The notes: generated by a model not told the origin, from the sequence alone. A stretch of 64,000 nucleotides of DNA from Streptomyces qaidamensis (GCF_001611795.1 NZ_CP015098.1:4154001-4218000), one strand, 5' to 3'; numbered from the stretch's first letter, positions 33,382 to 42,431 are shown. Numbers and translations: made by a program.

Positions 33382-34185
33382 ATGGCCTCCCAGCCCGCCC
33401 GGATCGTCTCCGCCTGGCGGCCCGCCGTCCCGGGTGTCGTCGAGGTCTTCCACGCGCGGTTCACCGAGTACGCGTATCCGATGCACGTCCACGACGCCTG
33501 GACGCTGCTGATCGTCGACACCGGCGCCGTGCGGTACGACCTCGACCGGCACGAGCACGGCACCCCGCACGACACCGTGTCGCTGCTGCCGCCGCACGTG
33601 CCGCACAACGGCTCCCCCGTCACCGCTGAGGGCTTCCGCAAGCGGGTGCTGTACCTCGACGCGACGCACCTCGGCGACGAGTTCATCGGGGCTGCCGTCG
33701 ACCGGCCCGATCTGCGCGATCCGCTGCTGCGGCGGCGCGTGGGGCAGTTGCACGGCACACTGGGGCGGCCCGGTGAGGAACTGGAGGCCGAGAGCAGGCT
33801 GTTGTTCGTCGGGGAGCGGTTGCGCGGGCATCTGCGGGGCGACGCCGCTTCCCTCCGGCCCACCGATCCCGTACTCGCGCGGCGGCTGCGCGAGTTGCTG
33901 GACGAGCGGATCGTCGAGGGCGTCGTCCTGCGGGAGGCCGCCGGGCTGCTCGGCGCCCATCCGGCCCATCTGGTCCGGGCGTTCAGCACCGCCTACGGCA
34001 TCGCACCGCACCAGTACCTGACGTCCCTGCGCGTGGGGCGCGCCCGGCGGCTGCTCCTGGAGGGCCGCTCACCGGGCGATGCGGCGGTGGCGGCCGGGTT
34101 CTACGACCAGTCACACCTCACCCGGCACTTCCGCAAGCTGGTGGGTGTGCCGCCGGGGCGTTACCGCGCAGGCGGCAAGGGTTAG
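33382..34185 (+). CDS. AraC-family transcriptional regulator
   Basis: 267 aa. The N-terminal cupin-like ligand domain (YAYPMHVHDAWTLLIVDTGA, DTVSLLPPHVPHNG) is followed by two HTH motifs (VVLREAAGLLGAHPAHLVRA and DAAVAAGFYDQSHLTRHFRK). TACGTT (33370-33375) is 6 nt before ATG 33382; leaderless start likely. The stop codon TAG uses the TA target duplication plus the first G of the adjacent MITE-like element. Confidence 0.9.
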   Translation: MASQPARIVSAWRPAVPGVVEVFHARFTEYAYPMHVHDAWTLLIVDTGAVRYDLDRHEHGTPHDTVSLLPPHVPHNGSPVTAEGFRKRVLYLDATHLGDEFIGAAVDRPDLRDPLLRRRVGQLHGTLGRPGEELEAESRLLFVGERLRGHLRGDAASLRPTDPVLARRLRELLDERIVEGVVLREAAGLLGAHPAHLVRAFSTAYGIAPHQYLTSLRVGRARRLLLEGRSPGDAAVAAGFYDQSHLTRHFRKLVGVPPGRYRAGGKG

Positions 34186-34383
34186 GCCCCTTCTGATGGA
34201 TCTCCGCGGGAGAAGGAGCGGCGTTCGGTACGTGCTCTCGGCGTGCCGCGTGGAAGCCCTCGATGGGGGTCCCCCCGCTCGAACGAAGCCGAGAGTGGGG
34301 GAGGAGCTACCTGGGCCTTCGCGCGGTGCGGCGAGAGTGCGTGCCGGGCGTCGCGACGCCGCGGAGTTCCATCAGAAGGGGCC
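34185..34383. mobile_element. 199-bp MITE-like element with 25-bp terminal inverted repeats
   Basis: Ends are inverted repeats beginning GGCCCCTTCTGATGGA, matching 24 of 25 positions (T/A at position 17), and flanked by TA (34183-34184 and 34384-34385), the duplication typical of Tc1/mariner-IS630 type transposition. Inside are a hairpin around CCCCCGCTCGAACGAAGCCG, a motif I have seen repeatedly in Streptomyces intergenic regions, and no intact gene. It sits exactly between the stop codons of two convergent genes. Confidence 0.75.
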
Positions 34384-34892
34384 TAGCGCTCGGGGCGCTG
34401 CGTGAGGTGGGCGAACGCGTCCAGGTTGCGCGTGGGCTCCCCCCGCGACACCCGCCACTCGTACTCCTTGCGGATCGCCGAGGCGAAGCCCAGCTCCAGC
34501 AGGGTGTTGAAGGCGCCGTCGGACGCCTCCAGGACCTGGCCGAGCAGCCGGTCGAGCTCGTCGGCGGTGACGGCGGACAGGGAGAGGCGGCCGGTGAGGT
34601 AGACGTCGCCGTGCTGGTCGACGGCGTAACTCACGCCGTAGAGCTTGAGGTTGCGTTCCAGGAGCCAGCGGTGGACGCCCTGTTCGTTCTCGTCGGGGTG
34701 GCGGATGACGAAGGCGTTCAGCGACAGGGAGTGGCGGCCGACGATCAGGGAGACCGTCGTCTTCAGCTTGCGGGTGCCGGGGAGCTGTGCGACGTAGGTG
34801 CCGGGCTGGGGGCTCTCCCACTCCAGTTCGGCGTCCTTCAGCGCTCCCTCGATGACCTGGGCCGCGCGCTGTTCCTGATCGGTTTCACCCAT
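34383..34892 (-). CDS. YbjN-domain protein
   Basis: 169 aa: VIEGALKDAELEWESPQPGT, SLNAFVIRHPDENEQGVHRW-LLERN, YLTGRLSLSAVTADELDRLL. Matches the YbjN (sensory-transduction-regulator-like) fold also related to type III chaperones. Its start overlaps the mshA stop by 8 bp, so it is translated with mshA; this mshA-YbjN linkage is conserved in streptomycetes. Confidence 0.85.
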   Translation of the reverse strand: MGETDQEQRAAQVIEGALKDAELEWESPQPGTYVAQLPGTRKLKTTVSLIVGRHSLSLNAFVIRHPDENEQGVHRWLLERNLKLYGVSYAVDQHGDVYLTGRLSLSAVTADELDRLLGQVLEASDGAFNTLLELGFASAIRKEYEWRVSRGEPTRNLDAFAHLTQRPER

Positions 34893-36222
34893 GCAGCGAG
34901 CGTACGCGACGGCGGTGGGCCTGCATCGCGGCCGTGTAGACGTCCGCCGTGGCGGCGGCCGCCGTGTCCCAGCCGAAGGACTGGGCGTGCCGGGCGGCCT
35001 GTTCGCCGAGCCGGGGCACCAGTTGCGGGTCGTCGGCGAAGTCGCCCAGCACGCGCGCGTACTCGGCCGGGTCGTGGCCCCGGACGAGGAAGCCGGTGTG
35101 TCCGTCGCGCACGGCGACCGGCAGGCCGCCGACCGACGCCGCGAGCACCGGGGTGCCGGCCGCCTGCGCCTCTATGGCGACCAGGCCGAAGGACTCGCTG
35201 TAGGAGGGCATGACCAGCACGGAGGCGGCGCGGAACCAGTCCGCCAGCTGCTCCTGGCCGACGGGCGGGCGGAACCGTACGACGTCGGCGATGCCCAGGC
35301 GTGCGGCGAGCTTCTGCAGGCCCTCGGGCTTGGCGAGGCCGCTGCCGGAGGGGCCGCCGACGACGGGCACGAGGATGCGCGAGCGCAGTTCGGGACGCCG
35401 GTCGAGGAGGACGGCGACGGCGCGCAGCAGCACGTCCGGCGCCTTCAGGGGCTGGATGCGGCCCGCGAAGAGGGGGATCAGCGCGTCCTGGGGCAGGCCG
35501 AGACGGGCCCGGGCGGCGGCGCGGCCGTCGGCGGGCGAGAAGCGGCTGAGGTTCACGCCGGGGTGGACCACGGCGACCTTGTCGGTCTCGGCCGCGTAGT
35601 GCCGGACGAGTTCGTCGGCCTCTTCGGTGGTGTTGGCGATGAGCCGGTCGGCGGCGGCGACGATCTGGGTCTCGCCGATGACGCGGGCGGCGGGTTCTGG
35701 GGTGTCGCCGTCGGCCAGGTTGGCGTTCTTGACCTTGGCCATGGTGTGCATGGCGTGCACCAGGGGGACGCCCCAGCGCTGGGCGGCGAGCCATCCGACG
35801 TGGCCGGAGAGCCAGTAGTGGGAGTGGACCAGGTCGTAGTGGCCCGGGCGCTGGTGGGCCCACGCCTGCATGACGCCGTGGGTGAAGGCGCACAGCTGGG
35901 CGGGGAGGTCCTCCTTGTTGAGGCCCTCGTAGGGACCGGCGTCGACGTGCCGGACGAGGACGCCGGGGGCCAGCTCGACGGCCGGGGGGAGGGCCGCCGC
36001 GGTCGCGCGCGTGAAGATCTCGACCTCGACGCCGTGCGCTGCGAGGCGCTGGGCGAGCTCCACGATGTAGACGTTCATGCCGCCGGCGTCGCCGGTGCCC
36101 GGCTGGTGGAGCGGGGAGGTGTGCACGGAGAGCATGGCGACGCGGCGGGGCTTGCGGTGCAGCCGGAGACGCGTGGGTGACGACGCGGAGAGCCGGCCGA
36201 GCCTGCCGATGTACTGGCTCAC
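34885..36222 (-). CDS. mshA: D-inositol-3-phosphate glycosyltransferase (mycothiol synthesis)
   Basis: 445 aa GT4 enzyme. HTSPLHQPGTGDAGGMNVYI (donor/acceptor loop), HSHYWLSGHVGWLAAQRWGV, VVHPGVNLSRFSP, FAGRIQPLKAPD and the E-x7-E motif SESFGLVAIEAQAAGTPVLA are those of MshA, which joins GlcNAc to inositol 3-phosphate as the first step of mycothiol synthesis. GTG 36222 has GGAGG 8 nt upstream; the longer frame lacks homology. A sigma-R-type promoter candidate lies 65-91 nt upstream. Confidence 0.93.
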   Translation of the reverse strand: MSQYIGRLGRLSASSPTRLRLHRKPRRVAMLSVHTSPLHQPGTGDAGGMNVYIVELAQRLAAHGVEVEIFTRATAAALPPAVELAPGVLVRHVDAGPYEGLNKEDLPAQLCAFTHGVMQAWAHQRPGHYDLVHSHYWLSGHVGWLAAQRWGVPLVHAMHTMAKVKNANLADGDTPEPAARVIGETQIVAAADRLIANTTEEADELVRHYAAETDKVAVVHPGVNLSRFSPADGRAAARARLGLPQDALIPLFAGRIQPLKAPDVLLRAVAVLLDRRPELRSRILVPVVGGPSGSGLAKPEGLQKLAARLGIADVVRFRPPVGQEQLADWFRAASVLVMPSYSESFGLVAIEAQAAGTPVLAASVGGLPVAVRDGHTGFLVRGHDPAEYARVLGDFADDPQLVPRLGEQAARHAQSFGWDTAAAATADVYTAAMQAHRRRVRSLHG

Positions 36223-36286
36223 GTGGCGTTCCTCCTCGCTCGGGGCATGCCTTCCGCAGGGCGCACGCTGCCCTCCGACGGAGTCC

Positions 36287-36313
36287 AACACCGGAAGCAG
36301 GTGCTCCATTTCC
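36287..36313 (-). promoter_or_regulatory. Candidate sigma-R (thiol-stress) promoter of mshA
   Basis: On the minus strand GGAAAT, exactly 18 nt, then GTT. Sigma-R promoters of S. coelicolor follow GGGAAT-N18-GTT, and mshA is a known member of that regulon (literature recalled). One -35 mismatch. Confidence 0.55.
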
Positions 36314-36314
36314 C

Positions 36315-36336
36315 GATTCGGCAGTTTTACCGAATC
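36315..36336. promoter_or_regulatory. Inverted repeat between mshA and RibD-like gene
   Basis: GATTCGG (36315-36321) and CCGAATC (36330-36336) are exact inverted repeats around an AT-rich 8-nt centre, immediately upstream of the candidate sigma-R promoter. Possible operator for either divergent gene. Confidence 0.45.
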
Positions 36337-36491
36337 ATTACCGCTTGTCGCTCAACCGTTCGAGGGCGTGGAGGTCCGTGTCCGTCGGTCCGTGCGGGGT
36401 GACCCGGAGGTGATCTGGCGCACCGATGAGTTTCGCCGCGCCACGACGTCTGAAGCAGTGGTGGTGACGACCGGGAAGAGAGTGGTTCGTG

Positions 36492-37109
36492 ATGAAACTG
36501 GTGGTGCAGGAATTCCTGTCGCTCGACGGTGTCTCCCAGGGGCCGGGCGCCCCGGACGAGGACACCAGTGACGGCTTCGAGCGGGGCGGCTGGTTCGTGC
36601 CGCATCTGGACGAGGAGTTCGAGCGGCTGGCCGGCAACTGGCTCGGCGAGGCCGACGCGCTGCTGCTCGGGCGCCGGACGTACACGAGCTTCGCCCGGGA
36701 CTGGCCCGCGATGACCGGGCACCCCCTCGCCGGGATCATGAACAGCCTGCCGAAGTACGTCGCCTCCCGCAGCCTGACCGAAGCCGAAGCCGGGTGGAAC
36801 CCGACCACGATCCTGTCCGGTGACGTCCCCGCCCAGGTCGCGGAGCTGAAGCGGCACCCCGGCCGGGAGCTCCAGATCCACGGCAGCGCCCGTCTCGCCC
36901 AGTCGCTGCTGGCGGCCGGGCTGGTCGACACGCTCCGGCTGGCGATCGCCCCGGTCGTGGTCGGCCAGGGGCGGCGGCTCTTCCCGGACGGCGGGGCACC
37001 CGCGGGGCTGCGGCTGACCGACCACCGGACGACACCGGGGGGTCTGTCGGTCCATGTCTTCGAGTCGGCGGGGGCGCCGGGGTTCGGGACGTACGGGGCC
37101 GGGGCGTAG
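36492..37109 (+). CDS. Dihydrofolate-reductase-like (RibD C-terminal) protein
   Basis: 205 aa: MKLVVQEFLSLDGVSQGPG, LLLGRRTYTSFARDWPAM, LQIHGSARLAQSLLAAGLVD and IAPVVVGQGRRLFPDG form the RibD_C/DHFR-like NADPH fold. Often called YyaP/YwjB-like; substrate unknown. ATG 36492 is taken as start (adjacent GTG 36489). Confidence 0.85.
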   Translation: MKLVVQEFLSLDGVSQGPGAPDEDTSDGFERGGWFVPHLDEEFERLAGNWLGEADALLLGRRTYTSFARDWPAMTGHPLAGIMNSLPKYVASRSLTEAEAGWNPTTILSGDVPAQVAELKRHPGRELQIHGSARLAQSLLAAGLVDTLRLAIAPVVVGQGRRLFPDGGAPAGLRLTDHRTTPGGLSVHVFESAGAPGFGTYGAGA

Positions 37110-37166
37110 CGGCCGCGGTGGCACCTCGCGCCCTGACAGCGCCGGGGGCCGCTTAACCTCGTACGT

Positions 37167-37994
37167 ATGACACCCCGCGCAGCCGCCCGCCCGTTCGGCA
37201 CGGTGACGCGCGGGACGACCAACCCCAATCGGCTGCGCCGTATGGACCGCTGGATCGCGGCCACGCACGGTGCCGAGCTGCGCCGCGCCGCCGATCCCGT
37301 GGCGGTCGACCTCGGGTACGGCGCCGCCCCCTGGACGGCCGTCGAGCTGCTGCAGCGCCTGCGGACGGCCGCGCCACGCGCGCGCGTGGTGGGCGTCGAG
37401 ATCGAACCGGCACGGGTCGCGGCGGCGCTGCCCTACGAACGGCCGGGGCTCGTCTTCCGGCACGGCGGCTTCGAGATCCCGGTCCCGCAGCGGCCTCTGC
37501 TCGTCCGCGCGGCGAACGTGCTGCGGCAGTACGAGGAGGGCGAGGTCGCGGCCGTGTGGCACCGGCTGTGCGCGCGGCTCGCACCGGCCGAGCCGGCGAC
37601 CGGGTCGCGCGGCGGGCTGCTGGTCGAGGGGACCTGCGACGAGATCGGGCGCCGGCACGTCTGGGTCGCGCTCGGCCCGGAGGGACCGCGCACGGTCACC
37701 TTCGCGACCCGGCTGGGCTCCCTGGAGCGCCCCTCGGACCTGGCGGAACGGCTCCCGAAGGCACTCATCCACCGCAATGTCCCGGGCGAGCCGGTGCACG
37801 CCTTCCTGCGCGACTTCGACCGCGCCTGGGCGGCCGCCGCGCCCTACGCCGCGTACGGCGCCCGGCAGCGCTGGATCCGCGCGGTACGCGACCTGACGAC
37901 CGACTGGCCTGTGACGGACGGGCCGACGCGGTGGCGGCAGGGAGAAGTGACGGTGCGGTGGGGGGCGTTGGCCCCGTCGTCTTTCTGCGCCTGA
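37167..37994 (+). CDS. Class I SAM-dependent methyltransferase-like protein
   Basis: 275 aa. Motif I ADPVAVDLGYGAAPWTAVEL and post-I acidic VVGVEIEPARVA indicate a Rossmann methyltransferase; the C-terminal part (RQRWIRAVRDLTTDWPVTDG) is family-specific. Target unknown. TAACCT (37154-37159) lies 7 nt before ATG 37167, so leaderless. Its 3' end runs directly into a long minisatellite. Confidence 0.82.
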   Translation: MTPRAAARPFGTVTRGTTNPNRLRRMDRWIAATHGAELRRAADPVAVDLGYGAAPWTAVELLQRLRTAAPRARVVGVEIEPARVAAALPYERPGLVFRHGGFEIPVPQRPLLVRAANVLRQYEEGEVAAVWHRLCARLAPAEPATGSRGGLLVEGTCDEIGRRHVWVALGPEGPRTVTFATRLGSLERPSDLAERLPKALIHRNVPGEPVHAFLRDFDRAWAAAAPYAAYGARQRWIRAVRDLTTDWPVTDGPTRWRQGEVTVRWGALAPSSFCA

Positions 37995-39075
37995 CCCCTG
38001 CGGTCAGGGCGGGGGGCGCTGCCCTCCGGGCGGGGTGCGCTGCCCTCCGGGCGGGGTGCGCTGCCCTCCGGGGCGGGGGCCGTTGCCCTCCGGGCGGGGG
38101 GCGCTGACCCTCGGGCGGGGGCCGTTGCCCTCCTGGCAGGGGGGCGCTGACCCCCGGGCGGGGGCCGTTGCCCTCCGAGCGGGGCCGTTGCCCTCCGGGC
38201 GGGGGGGGGCGCTGACCCCCGAGCGGGGGCCGTTGCCCTCCTGGCAGGGGGGCGCTGACCCCCGGGCGGGGGCCGTTGCCCTCCTGGCAGGGGGGCGCTG
38301 CCCTCCGGGCGGGGCCGTTGCCCTCCGGGCGGGGGCTGCTGCGGTCGGGCGGGGTTGCTGCGCTCCGGGCTGGGTCCGTTGCCCTCCCGGTGGGGCCGTT
38401 GCGGACTGGGCGGGGCCCATCGAGGACCGGGCGCACCCGTCGAGGACCGGGCAGGGCCCGTCGTCTTCCCAGCGGGCCCGTTGCGCTCCGGACGGACCCC
38501 GTTGCGCTCCGGACGGACCCGGTTGCGCTCCGGACGGACCCCGTTGCGCTCCGGACGGACCCGGTTGCGTCCGGGCGGGGCCCGTTGCGCTCCGGACGGA
38601 CCCCGTTGCGCTCCGGACGGACCCCGTTGCGGTCCGGGCGGGGCCCGTTGCGCTCCGGACGGACCCCGTTGCGCTCCGGACGGACCCCGTTGCGGTCCGG
38701 GCGGGGCCCGTTGCGCTCCGGGCGGGGCCCTTGCGGTCCGGGCGGGGCCCGTTCCCTCCGGGCATGGGCCGCCCCCACCCCGGGAGGCCCGTTGGGGACC
38801 GCGAGAGACCCGTAGGGCACAGGGCAGGGCCCGTCGCCCTCCCGGCAGGCCGTTGCAGGCCGTTGCGGTGCGGGCGGGACCCATGGCACCCCGGACGGGG
38901 CTCTCTGGGAACCGGACGGAACCAGATGCGAACCGGGCTGCGCCTGTTACGGACCTGGCGGGCGCTGCCGTGCCCAGGGCGGAGCCCATGCCGCTCCGCC
39001 GAAATTCCGTTGCGGTCCGAAAGGGACCTCTCGTCCTCCCGGCGGGCGCCGCTGCGATCCGGGCACGGTCCGATG
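37995..39075. repeat. About 1 kb of 21-bp tandem repeats (minisatellite)
   Basis: From the methyltransferase stop to about 39.07 kb the sequence is built from variants of a 21-bp unit. Left part (to about 38400): variants with CCGTTGCCCTCCGGGCGGGG or GCTGACCCCCGGGCGGGG; middle part: CCGTTGCGCTCCGGACGGAC. A higher-order 63-bp unit is repeated exactly at 38581-38643 and 38644-38706. Units decay after 38760. Because 21 is a multiple of 3 long frames stay open on both strands, but none has a Shine-Dalgarno sequence or plausible protein composition, so I treat it as non-coding. The remaining 39076-39240 is the NlpC gene leader. Confidence 0.9.
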
Positions 39076-39240
39076 GAACGATCTCTTTGAGTCGTTCGTC
39101 ACACAGACCGGGGAGATCGCGTGCCGCATAACGGCGAGGGGGCGGCGGGAAGTACTACCTCTGTCGCTTTCCTGATCGACATGGCAGCATCCCCAGACGA
39201 ACCGCAAGTTACTGACGGTTAATCAGTTGGGGGCTGAGGT

Positions 39241-40341
39241 ATGGGAACGGGCAAGCGTGGCCTGATCGCGACGGCGGTGGCCGTGGTCTGTGCGGTCACG
39301 GTGCTGGCCGCACCGGGCACGGCGTTCGCGAACCCCACCCCCTCCCCCACCCCGAGCGCGGGCCCGGCCCTCGCAGCCGGCAAGGACCTCGAAGCCGTCC
39401 GCAAGAAGCTCGACAAGCTGTACCGCGCCGCGGGCCGCGCCACCGACGAGTACAACGCCGCCGAGGAGAAGGCGGACAAGCAGTCCGCCGAGGTCGTCGA
39501 ACTGGCCAAGAAGATCGTCAAGGGCCAGGAGAGGCTCCGGAAGCTGAAGGATCGCGCGGGCGCCGCGGCCGCCGCCCAGTACCGCGGGGGCGGGCTGCCG
39601 CCCGAGGCCCACCTGGTCCTGAGCGAAGACCCGCAGGACTTCCTCGACGGCGCAGGCCGCGTCCGCGAGGGCCACCACGCGACGAAGGGCCTGCTCGGCG
39701 AACTGACCCGCACCCAGGAGGACTTGGAGCAGTACGCGAAGGACGCCTCCGCACAGTGGAAGAAACTGGAGGCGGGCCGCAAGGCCAAGGCCGCCGCGCA
39801 GAAGAAGATCGAGAAGCAGATCGCGCAGGCGGAGAAGCTCGAATCCGCACTGCAGAAGGAGGAGCAGGAGCGCCTCGCCGAGCTGGAGAAGGAGGCCGCG
39901 AACAAGGCGCAGACCGCCTGGCTCGACTCCGGCATCCTCGACGAGGTCGACGGAAAGGCCTCCGAGCAGGGCAAGAAGGCCGTGCAGTACGCCACGGCCC
40001 AGATCGGCAAGCCGTACCAGTGGGGCGCCGAGGGCCCGAAGACCTACGACTGCTCGGGGCTGACGTCACAGGCCTGGATATCCGCCGGGCGCGGCATCCC
40101 CCGCACCTCGCAGGAGCAGTGGAAGCGGCTGCGGCACATCGACATCCAGGACATGCGGCCCGGCGACCTCATCATCTACTTCGGCGACGCCAGCCATGTC
40201 GCGATGTACATCGGTGACGGGGCGATGGTGCACGCGCCGCGGCCCGGACGTACCGTGACGATCGCGGGGGCCGGATCCATGCCCATCCTCGGGGTGGTCC
40301 GGCCGGACGCGGACACCGGCACCGACACCGGCACCAACTGA
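39241..40341 (+). CDS. Secreted NlpC/P60 peptidoglycan endopeptidase
   Basis: 366 aa. Signal peptide cleaved near AFA-NP (residue 30), long coiled coil (50-225, rich in Lys/Glu/Ala), then the NlpC/P60 domain: YDCSGLTSQAWISAGRGIP with Cys271, RPGDLIIYFGDASHVAMYIG with His319 and His331. It resembles RipA-like D,L-endopeptidases that cleave stem peptides during growth and sporulation; the coiled coil is probably regulatory. Upstream (39211-39226) is an ACTGA/TCAGT inverted repeat. ATG 39241 follows GGGGGCTGAGGT. Confidence 0.92.
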   Translation: MGTGKRGLIATAVAVVCAVTVLAAPGTAFANPTPSPTPSAGPALAAGKDLEAVRKKLDKLYRAAGRATDEYNAAEEKADKQSAEVVELAKKIVKGQERLRKLKDRAGAAAAAQYRGGGLPPEAHLVLSEDPQDFLDGAGRVREGHHATKGLLGELTRTQEDLEQYAKDASAQWKKLEAGRKAKAAAQKKIEKQIAQAEKLESALQKEEQERLAELEKEAANKAQTAWLDSGILDEVDGKASEQGKKAVQYATAQIGKPYQWGAEGPKTYDCSGLTSQAWISAGRGIPRTSQEQWKRLRHIDIQDMRPGDLIIYFGDASHVAMYIGDGAMVHAPRPGRTVTIAGAGSMPILGVVRPDADTGTDTGTN

Positions 40342-40707
40342 TCGCCGACGACGACCTGAAGACGACGATCTGAAGACGGCAGCCTGAAGACGGTGGCCTG
40401 GCGACCGCCTGGCGACTGCCTGAAGACGGCGCACCGGATATCGGACACCCGCGGTGACCCGGCCCACGTGACCCACCGCACGCCCCACCACGGGCAAAAC
40501 CGTGCGCTGACGTGACGTTCGTCATCCCCGCAGCATCTCCGAGCTGTCCAACTGCGGTACATATCGCGGCATATGACACTGGCCGATGGCACAGCGGCGT
40601 GGCTCACACCATTCCAATGCGGCGCCGACACCCGCTATGGTCCCCGTCGGTGGGTCGAGGTCCCTCGCCCCACCGTGCCCTCGGGGGGAGGGAAGGAACC
40701 CAAGACG
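40342..40707 (+). promoter_or_regulatory. Intergenic region with promoter of the REC-PP2C gene
   Basis: A short stretch (40357-40425) repeats CTGAAGACGG several times in imperfect form. TATGGT at 40635-40640 is a plausible -10, placing the start near 40648, with GGAAGGAA (40691-40698) as ribosome-binding site for ATG 40708. No gene is seen in the region. Confidence 0.45.
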
Positions 40708-42054
40708 ATGCCCGTACCCATACCGCGGCAGAGAGCGATCCCGGCCGTGGAGAGTGGTCAGGCGCAGGCCGCGTCCCCGCGCGGCGGCTCGGCCGGGGAG
40801 TCCGCGAAGGACGCCTCGCCCGCGGGCCGCACGCCGGACACCGCCGGGAACACCACGGACAAGGTGGAGAACAACACCGCCCACACCAACCTGACGCTGC
40901 TGCTGATCGAGGACGATCCGGCCGGTTCGCCGATCGTGCCGGACATGCTCGACCAGGCGGGCAAGCCGATCCGCGTCCGCACGGCCCGCAACCTGACGGA
41001 GGCCGGGCGACTGCTGACCGACGACGTCCACTGCATCCTGCTGGACCTGGCGCTGCCCGCGCCCGGCCACAGCGACTCCGAGGACGAGCTCGCCGTGCTC
41101 CGGCACGTGCTGGAGCTCGCGCCCCGGCACGCCGTCCTGGCGCTGACCGCGTCAGGCGACGCCGAGCGCGGCGCCGAGGCGGTGCGCGTCGGCGCCCAGG
41201 ACTACCTCTTCCGCGACGAGCTGGACAGCAGGCTGCTGAGCCGCGCGATCCGCTACGCGGTGGAGCGCAAGCGTTCCGAGTCGGCCGAGCGCCGGCTCGC
41301 CGAGGGCCGGCTGCGGGCGCAGGAGAACCGCCGCCTGGAGCGCGGCCTGCTGCCGACGCCACTGCTGGAGGGCTCTTCGCTGCGGTTCGCCGCCCGCTAC
41401 CGCCCCGGCCGCTCGCGCGCACTGCTCGGCGGCGACTTCTACGACGTCGTGCGCACGCCGGACGGCACCGTGCACGCCATGATCGGCGACGTCTGCGGCC
41501 ACGGCCCGGACGAGGCCGCCCTCGGGGTGGAACTGCGGATCGCCTGGCGCGCGCTGACGCTGGCGGGTCTGTGCGGCGACCAGCTGCTGGGCACACTCCA
41601 GCAGGTGCTGGAGCACGAGCGGGCCGACGACGAGATCTTCGCGACCCTGTGCACGGTGGACATCGCGTCGGACGGCCGCCGCGCGGGCCTGTGCCTGGCG
41701 GGTCACCCGTCGCCGCTGCTGGCCCGCCCGGGCAAGCCGGCCCGCCTGCTGCCGTACGACAACAACGGACCGGCCCTGGGCCTGCTGCCCGGCGCCCGCT
41801 GGCCGCGGATGCAGGTGGAGCTGGGCGCCGAGTGGAGCCTGATGCTCTACACCGACGGCCTGATCGAGGGCCACATCGGCCAGGGCCGGGAGCGGCTCGG
41901 CCAGGACGGCATGACGGAGATGGTCCGCCGCCAGTTCGCCGAGGGCCTGCGGGGAGAGCAGCTGCTGCGGGCGGCGGTGAACGAGGTGCGCGACCTCAAC
42001 GGTGGTGAGCTGACGGACGACGTGGCGGTCCTGCTGCTGGACCGGGTGCCGTAG
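40708..42054 (+). CDS. Response-regulator / PP2C-type phosphatase (RsbU-like)
   Basis: 448 aa. A ~60-residue disordered N-terminus, receiver domain (LLLIEDD with Asp69/Asp70, phosphoacceptor Asp113 in ILLDLALP), then a SpoIIE/PP2C phosphatase domain (LLGGDFYDVVRTPDG, MIGDVCGHGPDEAALG, MLYTDGLIEG, LTDDVAVLLLDR). This REC-PP2C layout is used to dephosphorylate anti-sigma-factor antagonists in streptomycete sigma-B-like networks. The receiver's acidic pocket and Lys position look conserved enough for phosphorylation. ATG 40708 is favoured over the longer frame because a promoter lies between them. Confidence 0.85.
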   Translation: MPVPIPRQRAIPAVESGQAQAASPRGGSAGESAKDASPAGRTPDTAGNTTDKVENNTAHTNLTLLLIEDDPAGSPIVPDMLDQAGKPIRVRTARNLTEAGRLLTDDVHCILLDLALPAPGHSDSEDELAVLRHVLELAPRHAVLALTASGDAERGAEAVRVGAQDYLFRDELDSRLLSRAIRYAVERKRSESAERRLAEGRLRAQENRRLERGLLPTPLLEGSSLRFAARYRPGRSRALLGGDFYDVVRTPDGTVHAMIGDVCGHGPDEAALGVELRIAWRALTLAGLCGDQLLGTLQQVLEHERADDEIFATLCTVDIASDGRRAGLCLAGHPSPLLARPGKPARLLPYDNNGPALGLLPGARWPRMQVELGAEWSLMLYTDGLIEGHIGQGRERLGQDGMTEMVRRQFAEGLRGEQLLRAAVNEVRDLNGGELTDDVAVLLLDRVP

Positions 42055-42098
42055 CCCCGGGCGCCGATGCCGCGGGGCATCGATGCCGCTGAGGGCCC

Positions 42099-42431
42099 TT
42101 ACCGGCCGCCGTTGTACGGGCCGTAGGGGCCGTCGCTGCTGGAGCCCCGCTGGCTGCGGCCACCGCCCGGAAGCGCCCGGATCGCGGGCCGTACGTCGAC
42201 CATGTACACGATCGTCGCGATGAGGCCGATGATCGGCAGGAACGACAGGATCGGGAAGAACAGGTTCACCACGAAGGCGATCCCCAGGATGATCAGCCAG
42301 AAGGGCTTGGTCTTCTTGTCGGCAGCGCGGTAGGCGTCCTCCCGGCGCACAGCCGCGTCGAACAACGCGAAGCCGCTGAAAACGATCAGGGCCATGCTCA
42401 GAAGCCACATGAACCCTTGGAAGCCCTGCAT
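42099..42431 (-). CDS. DUF2516 membrane protein
   Basis: 110 aa: two hydrophobic helices, FMWLLSMALIVFSGFALFDA and WLIILGIAFVVNLFFPIL with IIGLIATIVYMVDVRPAI, then a Gly/Ser/Tyr tail. Typical DUF2516 membrane protein. ATG 42431 is chosen; GTG codons at 42449 and 42446 are alternatives. Confidence 0.78.
   Translation of the reverse strand: MQGFQGFMWLLSMALIVFSGFALFDAAVRREDAYRAADKKTKPFWLIILGIAFVVNLFFPILSFLPIIGLIATIVYMVDVRPAIRALPGGGRSQRGSSSDGPYGPYNGGR

Noticed and set aside
38004..39090. Long open frames on both strands within the 21-bp repeat array
   Set aside because: They stay open only because the period is a multiple of three; no ribosome-binding site, codon bias or recognisable domain supports translation.
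39076..39240. c-di-AMP (ydaO-type) riboswitch before the NlpC/P60 gene
   Set aside because: Such riboswitches precede some streptomycete hydrolase genes, but I could not find the conserved core motifs in this leader.
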